This document shows, one piece after another, positions 59,182-64,000 of a stretch of DNA of 64,000 nucleotides (positions are counted from its first letter, which is position 1; each line of letters opens with the position of its first letter). Source of the DNA: Trypanosoma brucei gambiense DAL972 (taxonomy: Eukaryota; Euglenozoa; Kinetoplastea; Trypanosomatida; Trypanosomatidae); assembly GCF_000210295.1 (NCBI RefSeq), contig NC_026741.1:186001-250000 (forward strand), written 5' to 3'. Under the pieces are notes generated by a model that saw only the letters and a program-made list of their open reading frames with translations, ran no database searches and was not told where the DNA came from. Position numbers and translations under genes: made by a program.

Positions 59182-59822
59182 CCAAACCGTGAAGGAAAAC
59201 AAAGTGATCAAAGGAAGAACGGAATAGTCACAAGTCTCCGGTACTTCCTCTTCTTTCCCTAACAGTCTTTCTCTCTTTTGCACTTTCAACTTAATCCCTT
59301 TCCTCTTTTCTGTCGTCCGTCTACCCTCTCACACTTCAAGCGCCCTCCCTACTCTTGACCCACTATTCTCGTGGAAAGGCAGTAGATAATGGCAGCAGAA
59401 GCAGTAGCAAAGGTACGAAATTTGTACGGTGTTCGAATCAAAAGGTAAACACAAGAGGTGAAAATGCAACAGGAGGGCGTCAGTGACCTGTACGTACCCC
59501 AGCTGGGCCCGGTGCCGGCTAGCTGCACCCTCAGTTATAAAATGTAGACTCATCCTTTTACCTCACTTAGTCAAGACAAAAACGCACCTCTTATACTTAA
59601 ATTTTCAAGTCATGAATCCCTCCCCCACGGCACATCATACATAAACACATGCCACCCGCGTTAGCCAACGTTCAGAATAACCTAATCCGTCACAGTATGG
59701 GCAAAAAAAGAAAAGGAAGCGGGAGCTGTCAATCACAGCACCTCTGGGAGAAGTGAAAGGGGGAACACGGTGGAGGAGCAGCGCTCCACTATCCGACATA
59801 CCCACATGACTATTAGCGCGGG
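59182..59822. other. Spacer between the two NPL-like genes
   Basis: Minus strand has a pyrimidine-rich stretch around 59370-59420 ending in AG, a candidate acceptor, and another just before the ATG. No gene or strong structure seen. Confidence 0.55.
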
Positions 59823-60374
59823 TTAATTTCCCTTCCCTTTCTTCCCCGCGTCGATGCGGCTCCTTTTATTGCCTCCATCGTTACCGTCTGCCTTCCCCTT
59901 TGAACTCTTGGGTTTCCCACCGTCTCCTTTGGGTTTCTCTCCCCCTCTTGACCGCCGTGATGCCATCTCCATGCCGTCACTGGAATCCTCTTCCTCCTCA
60001 TCCCTATCCTCATCGCTGGAGTCTCCCTTGTCGGCGTTATATCGGTCTTCATCACTCTCGAAATACCCAGTTAGGTGGACCGTAGGACCTTCACCACTAC
60101 GCCCCACAGTTGAAGAGGGAACAAGAGTAAAGGAAACCTTCCGCGAGAAAATGTGATGCAGGGGAACGTAATATAATTCTCTGTCCGCGGAAAGGGTGCA
60201 AAGGGCTAACCGAGTCGGTAAATCATGGCTCTGCGCGTACAGTGTGACGGCACCTGGCACAATGCTTGTGAGTGAACAGTGCGTCAACACCAAAGAGCTA
60301 TCTGGTGGCATCGGTGGGGAAATGGCAACCTGGTCGGGCCGGAGCTCCAAGCCAAAGAAGCAGTGAAGCGACAT
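59823..60374 (-). CDS. Nucleoplasmin-like (NPL) domain protein with acidic and basic tails
   Basis: 183 aa from an ATG at 60374. Residues 5-106 fit the NPL barrel found in nucleoplasmins and at the N-terminus of nuclear FKBPs: FFGLELRPDQ (6-15) in the place of FWGLEVKPGK, then SSLVLTHCSL, GAVTLYAQ, RLALCTL, YYVPLHHIF, KVSFTLVP and TVHLTGYFESDED. An acidic tract follows (107-133, mostly Asp/Glu/Ser), then a Lys/Arg/Gly-rich tail (139-183) with KRSR. Acidic tracts after an NPL barrel bind histones, so a nuclear histone chaperone or assembly factor is the best guess. There is no FKBP isomerase domain. A different nucleoplasmin-like protein (NLP) is known in T. brucei from gene-silencing studies; this appears distinct from what I recall of it. 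Confidence 0.82.
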   Translation of the reverse strand: MSLHCFFGLELRPDQVAISPPMPPDSSLVLTHCSLTSIVPGAVTLYAQSHDLPTRLALCTLSADRELYYVPLHHIFSRKVSFTLVPSSTVGRSGEGPTVHLTGYFESDEDRYNADKGDSSDEDRDEEEEDSSDGMEMASRRSRGGEKPKGDGGKPKSSKGKADGNDGGNKRSRIDAGKKGKGN

Positions 60375-61532
60375 GAACTATCTGTGGATGCCTCTGGGTC
60401 TAAATTTGTGACAAACAAAAACAAAAGCAAACGTTTTCGTAAATATATTTTTTCTTCTTATATTTACTCCACACTATTATCCTCCAGTGCTTTGACGCGC
60501 CCTCGTAGACGATGTAATCTGCGTTGCCACCCACAGGCAATATTTTCAGCGCGTGGTGGTGTTAAACGACAACGGTTGCAAAGAAGCTCTAAGGATTTCG
60601 TAGTCACTATCAGCATCATTATTATTTTTAACAATAAAAGGTGGATAAAAAAGAAAAAGCGAAAAGGGGAAAGGGGGAAGAAAAGAAAAATGACATGGCG
60701 TCTGATGGTAGAAGCAGACAAACCAAAAGAAGGTACACCGCAGCTTCCAACGACAGGTTTACATAGCAACGATACAAGCAAAAGTAGCGAAAAGTGCGAG
60801 GACTGCAAAGATAGATAACAGTTACTGATACAGCCACAAAAAAAAAAGCCCTACACTTTCCATCACACACACGAAAACTCCAATTGCATCGATACGCTCT
60901 CAAACAGGTGTAAGCAAATGGTAGGCAGTTAACGATAGTAACAATAACAACGATGAATGTTATGACGCCACAGGAGCCATTTCACTGAGCACCATGCACA
61001 AAAGCCAGTTCTCTCCCAGTTACAACAACTGGCTCAACACAGTTCAAACGGCACCAGTGAAATGGAACGTGCATACATACATACACATTCCGATAGCGTG
61101 AAAGGGAGGTGGAAATGAAGCACACGCGCAAGATGAACAGAAAAAAGTAAAAAAGCTACTTTGCAGGACGGTAAAAGTAGAAACGAACTGTAAGAAGGAA
61201 AAAGTAAGCGGACAGCAAAAGATCGAGCAGACGGGTTATGTCATATGTCTGTAGCGTGAATCAAAAAAAATAATCCAAAAAAATAAATAGAAATCGCCCC
61301 ACACATACACACAGTTAAGAACGCTTTCACATTGTTTGGAGTCCACCTATTTGTTTCTCAGTTCACCTCTTGCTGGACGGTATTGGTCAATAGGGACCCA
61401 ATAAAACTACCAGGCAGAAATGAATAAAAAAGCAAACATGGAGAAGTCGAGGGAGGGAAACAGTACAGACGGCACTGTATTACCAGTTGCATAGGCGCGG
61501 TCAGGGAGGAATACGCAAGCAAATGAAGATTC
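60375..61532. other. Spacer with nested hairpin
   Basis: Contains a two-tier stem-loop (60977-61065), an A/T-rich stretch and purine-rich blocks (60640-60690 plus strand). No gene seen. Confidence 0.6.
60977..61065. other. Nested two-stem hairpin
   Basis: Outer arms CCATTTCACTG (60977-60987) and CAGTGAAATGG (61055-61065) pair perfectly over 11 bp. Inside, AGCCAGTT (61003-61010) and AACTGGCT (61027-61034) pair over 8 bp around a 16-nt loop. Internal loops of 15 and 20 nt separate the stems. Confidence 0.75.
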
Positions 61533-63227
61533 TCACATTTGTGAGTTATAGTTGGGACCACCACCGCCCTCGGGCACCGTCCAGTCGATATTCTGCGTGG
61601 GATCCTTGATGTCACACGCTTTGCAGTGTAAACAGTTCTGTGCGTTGATTACCAGCTTTCCGTCCACAAATTCATACACTTTGGCGGGGCAGTACTTCCC
61701 CTCTGGGCCATCATAAAGAGAAAGGTTGACGTCAATTGGTACAGAGGCATCATGAAGTTGTAGATGCGCTGGTTGGTCAGCGTTGTGGTCCGTTCCACTC
61801 AAGTTGAGATTTGTCAAGAGGTCAAAAGTAATCTCGCCATCAGGCTTGGGGTACTCAATTTGCACGCACGAAGCCGCGGGTTTCAGGCTTTTGTGGTCAG
61901 GCTGGTGATGTCGCAGTGTCCACGGCTCCGCGCCGCGTGTGAGAAGGGTTGTTACGCCTGTATACAGCACGCCCAACAGGAAGTGACGGGCGAACGTCTG
62001 CCGCACGTTGCGCACCTGATACAACTCTTCGTATAACCAACTTTCTCTAAACCTCTCTTGGTAACTTTTGCAATCGACATGCACTAATTTCTCCCTGCCA
62101 GACACAAAAGCGTCGGCGTACACGGCCTCCGCGGCCAACATCCCAGACTTCATGGCCGTGTGCGTGCCTTTTATCTTTGGTAAGTTAAGGAAACCTGCAC
62201 AGTCGCCAACGAGCACACCGCCAGGAAAGTGTAGCTGCGGCAGCGAAACCAAACCACCTTCAACAAGTGTTCGAGCACCGTAATGAAGCGGCCGACCGCC
62301 ACGCAGTTGCGATGTTACCAGCTCGTGAGTCTTCCACTTCTGAAACTCCATGTAGGGACGAATGTGAGGATTTTTGTAGTCCAAGCCTACAACAAACCCA
62401 AGGGAGACCAAACCATCGCCGTAGTGGTAGAGAAAGGACCCACCGTACGTGTTGTCGTGGCCCTTATCTGTGAGTGGCCAACCTATTGTGTGCGAAACAG
62501 AACCAGGGTGATGGTTGCCCTCTGGAACCTCCCACACCTCTTTCACTCCAAGACCGTACGTTTGGAAATTCTGCTTCCCACGGAGGTTGAATATTTTCTC
62601 TAACTGCTTGGTGCAAGAACCACGGCATCCTTCTGCGAACACGGTTTGCTTGGCCCTAAAAATCATGCCAGGATCGTACCGTTCGGTTTTCTCGCCCTTC
62701 TTATTGATTCCGACATCGTTAAGCTGTACACCTTCCACTGCCGTCATACTGCTGTTAAGCACAGGCCGGGCGGCGGCAAACCCCGAATACACCTCCACAC
62801 CTAACTCCGTTGCTCGTTCAGACAGCCACCTGCACAGTGACCCAAGCGACATGATACGCGCATTGTGGTTTTGCAGTGTGGGTGGTATTATGGGGGACCT
62901 AAAGCTGCGTTTCTGGTCACGCAAATAATAAAAGTTGTCGCTCGTTACGGTTGTCAGCGTCGGAAGATCAGTAGCGACTTCCCAATCAGGGATGAGCTCA
63001 TCCAGCGACCGCATGTTTACGCAGGCACCAGAAATCGTATGCGCCCCAATTTCACTCCCCTTCTCAACAAGAGCGACACGAAAATCATCCCCTGCGACCC
63101 CACCGAGTTGCTTTAGTCGAATGGCTGTGGCCAGTCCCGCTGGGCCGCCTCCAACAACAACAACGTCGAACTCCTCAATCACACGCTCCGCCACGGCGCA
63201 AAAACAACAACTTGTTCGACGAAACAT
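61533..63227 (-). CDS. ETFDH: Electron transfer flavoprotein-ubiquinone oxidoreductase (ETF-QO)
   Basis: 564 aa from an ATG at 63227, 24 nt after a predicted acceptor (AG at 63253-63252). The N-terminus MFRRTSCCFCAVAER resembles a short mitochondrial presequence. The FAD-binding Rossmann motif VVVVGGGPAGLATAIRL is at 22-38, with downstream family blocks GAHTISGACVN, IGWPLTDKGHDNTYGGSFLYH, GDCAGFLNLPKIKGTHTAMKSG and the membrane-facing hydrophobic region. The C-terminal ferredoxin-like domain has the 4Fe-4S cysteines at about 513, 532, 535 and 538 (CLHCKACDIKDP). The enzyme accepts electrons from ETF, reduced by acyl-CoA and other dehydrogenases, and passes them to ubiquinone in the inner membrane. 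All cofactor residues I can see are intact, and length matches the family. Confidence 0.97.
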   Translation of the reverse strand: MFRRTSCCFCAVAERVIEEFDVVVVGGGPAGLATAIRLKQLGGVAGDDFRVALVEKGSEIGAHTISGACVNMRSLDELIPDWEVATDLPTLTTVTSDNFYYLRDQKRSFRSPIIPPTLQNHNARIMSLGSLCRWLSERATELGVEVYSGFAAARPVLNSSMTAVEGVQLNDVGINKKGEKTERYDPGMIFRAKQTVFAEGCRGSCTKQLEKIFNLRGKQNFQTYGLGVKEVWEVPEGNHHPGSVSHTIGWPLTDKGHDNTYGGSFLYHYGDGLVSLGFVVGLDYKNPHIRPYMEFQKWKTHELVTSQLRGGRPLHYGARTLVEGGLVSLPQLHFPGGVLVGDCAGFLNLPKIKGTHTAMKSGMLAAEAVYADAFVSGREKLVHVDCKSYQERFRESWLYEELYQVRNVRQTFARHFLLGVLYTGVTTLLTRGAEPWTLRHHQPDHKSLKPAASCVQIEYPKPDGEITFDLLTNLNLSGTDHNADQPAHLQLHDASVPIDVNLSLYDGPEGKYCPAKVYEFVDGKLVINAQNCLHCKACDIKDPTQNIDWTVPEGGGGPNYNSQM

Positions 63228-64000
63228 CGAAAAAATATGGTAGCGGCAAAACTACAATGCAAAGAACAGTTAAGGTTACAAAAACAAAGCACCTACACGC
63301 AAATATGATTGCGTGTGTTTGATATTAGTCCAATTAGGGTACCTTCGTTCCCGCCTCCCTTGCCTGAATCTCAACTACCGTTCGTTCACGTCCCTCCAAC
63401 CCTATTTCTCTCCTTGTCTGCAGTGAGTGCGTACAGAGGGAGGAGAAATAAAGAGGTGGGAAAATTCCAGTTGCACTACGGTCCAATCTTCACCCTTGGC
63501 GTTTCCCTGTCGCGAATATGCCGCACAACGCTTACTTGATCTTTTTTTTTCAATTTCCCTCCTCCGCAGTATTCTTTGTATGTATAAACTCCTTTCTTTC
63601 AAACCTCAAATCTGCTTGACAGGAAGAAAGAGGCACGTTACAGGCAGGGACAGGAGCTCCAAACGAGTTACCTCTTCAGCACCACATAGAAAAGCGCATA
63701 CATACAAGCACACACAGCGTCGAACTAAGCGAACAAATGCTGAGTCACATGAATGAATAAGTGGAAAAATATTCGACATGTACAGCAAAAACAGTTAGGA
63801 AAAGGCGTATATCCAAGCAACAACAAAGAAAAAACAATACACCAGCAGAATGATGCAAAGAAGACGAGTATCCGCGGAGCACTGCCGTAGCCTCCACGCG
63901 GTAACGGTACAACCTACAGTAGGGAGGGCGCCTGATGACATCAAAAGGTGAATATGTGCAAGGAAATGCCCCGCACAATGTAACACTTAAAAAATGTAAA
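63228..64000. other. Upstream flank of ETF-QO to window edge
   Basis: Contains a predicted acceptor at 63253-63252 and an 8-bp hairpin ACACGCAA/TTGCGTGT at 63295-63316. The remainder is probably the 3' UTR of a further upstream gene outside the window. No ORF with support. Confidence 0.6.
63252..63253 (-). other. Predicted trans-splice acceptor of ETF-QO gene
   Basis: Minus strand: GTTCTTTGCATTGTAG, then 24 nt to the ATG at 63227. Motif-based inference. Confidence 0.7.

Noticed and set aside
59182..59289. Membrane-like N-terminal extension of the second NPL-like protein
   Set aside because: Would need a TTG start; probably 5' UTR pyrimidine tract translated as hydrophobic residues.
1..64000. 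tRNA, snoRNA cluster, retroposon (ingi/RIME/SIDER), CRISPR
   Set aside because: Looked for clover-leaf boxes, C/D box pairs, retroposon ORF fragments and spaced repeats by eye; none convincing. A scan with dedicated tools could still find short ones.

Overview
This window is nuclear DNA of a kinetoplastid, most probably an African trypanosome of the Trypanosoma brucei group. About 22 intronless protein genes lie head to tail, all on the minus strand and with no strand switch, which is the layout of one polycistronic transcription unit. The genes are separated by 0.4 to 2.3 kb spacers rich in A/T runs, TA, CA and triplet microsatellites. Polypyrimidine tracts followed by AG (trans-splice acceptors) can be seen just 5' of several start codons. 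The combination of a 196-aa centrin ending KKTSLY, a PMCA-type Ca2+-ATPase, 40S ribosomal protein S9 and ETF-ubiquinone oxidoreductase matches my memory of T. brucei chromosome 8. That placement is from memory and was not checked by a search.

Transcription runs from high to low coordinates, so the upstream end is at the right. Order along the transcript: ETF-QO (63227-61533); two small proteins that look like tandem nucleoplasmin-like (NPL) paralogues (60374-59823 and 59181-58510); a coiled-coil protein with a 129-bp tandem repeat (58015-56342); a P-type Ca2+-ATPase (55497-52264); a second coiled-coil protein (51261-50233); an unrecognised 351-aa protein (48989-47934); a 1430-aa PPP-family phosphatase with N-terminal Cys/His fingers and EF-hand-like segments (46834-42542); a short Vti1-like SNARE (40246-39875); ribosomal protein uS4/S9 (38998-38426); a STE-like kinase (37095-34438); a TRF4-like non-canonical poly(A) polymerase (32675-30435); centrin (29231-28641); an 884-aa low-complexity protein (27939-25285); malonyl-CoA decarboxylase (24727-22511); a 2653-aa EF-hand/WD40 protein (21567-13606); a protein phosphatase-1 inhibitor-3 homologue (11734-11300); a membrane J-protein (10505-9624); a PFK-2/FBPase-2 homologue (8377-6269); a second membrane J-protein (5074-3602); an unrecognised protein (2848-2075); and an RRM protein cut by the left edge (612-1).

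Several themes recur: mitochondrial metabolism (ETF-QO, malonyl-CoA decarboxylase, probably both J-proteins), calcium (PMCA, centrin, EF-hand-like phosphatase and WD40 protein), and phosphatase control (PPP enzyme, PP1 inhibitor). In trypanosomes neighbours in a unit need not be functionally linked, so this may be coincidence.

The most notable signals outside ordinary genes are a 21-bp hairpin in the spacer 3' of the WD40 gene that is fully paired only in the transcribed-strand RNA, a 10-bp hairpin that places the centrin stop codon in its loop, G-quadruplex motifs on the RNA strand (one about 20 nt before a start codon), and a nested two-stem hairpin between ETF-QO and the NPL gene. Notable protein features are a PFK-2/FBPase-2 with altered catalytic residues in both halves, two paralogous J-proteins flanking it, tandem NPL-like genes, and a Vti1-like SNARE with arginine at the apparent zero layer. 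No tRNA, rRNA, CRISPR array or intact mobile element was recognised.
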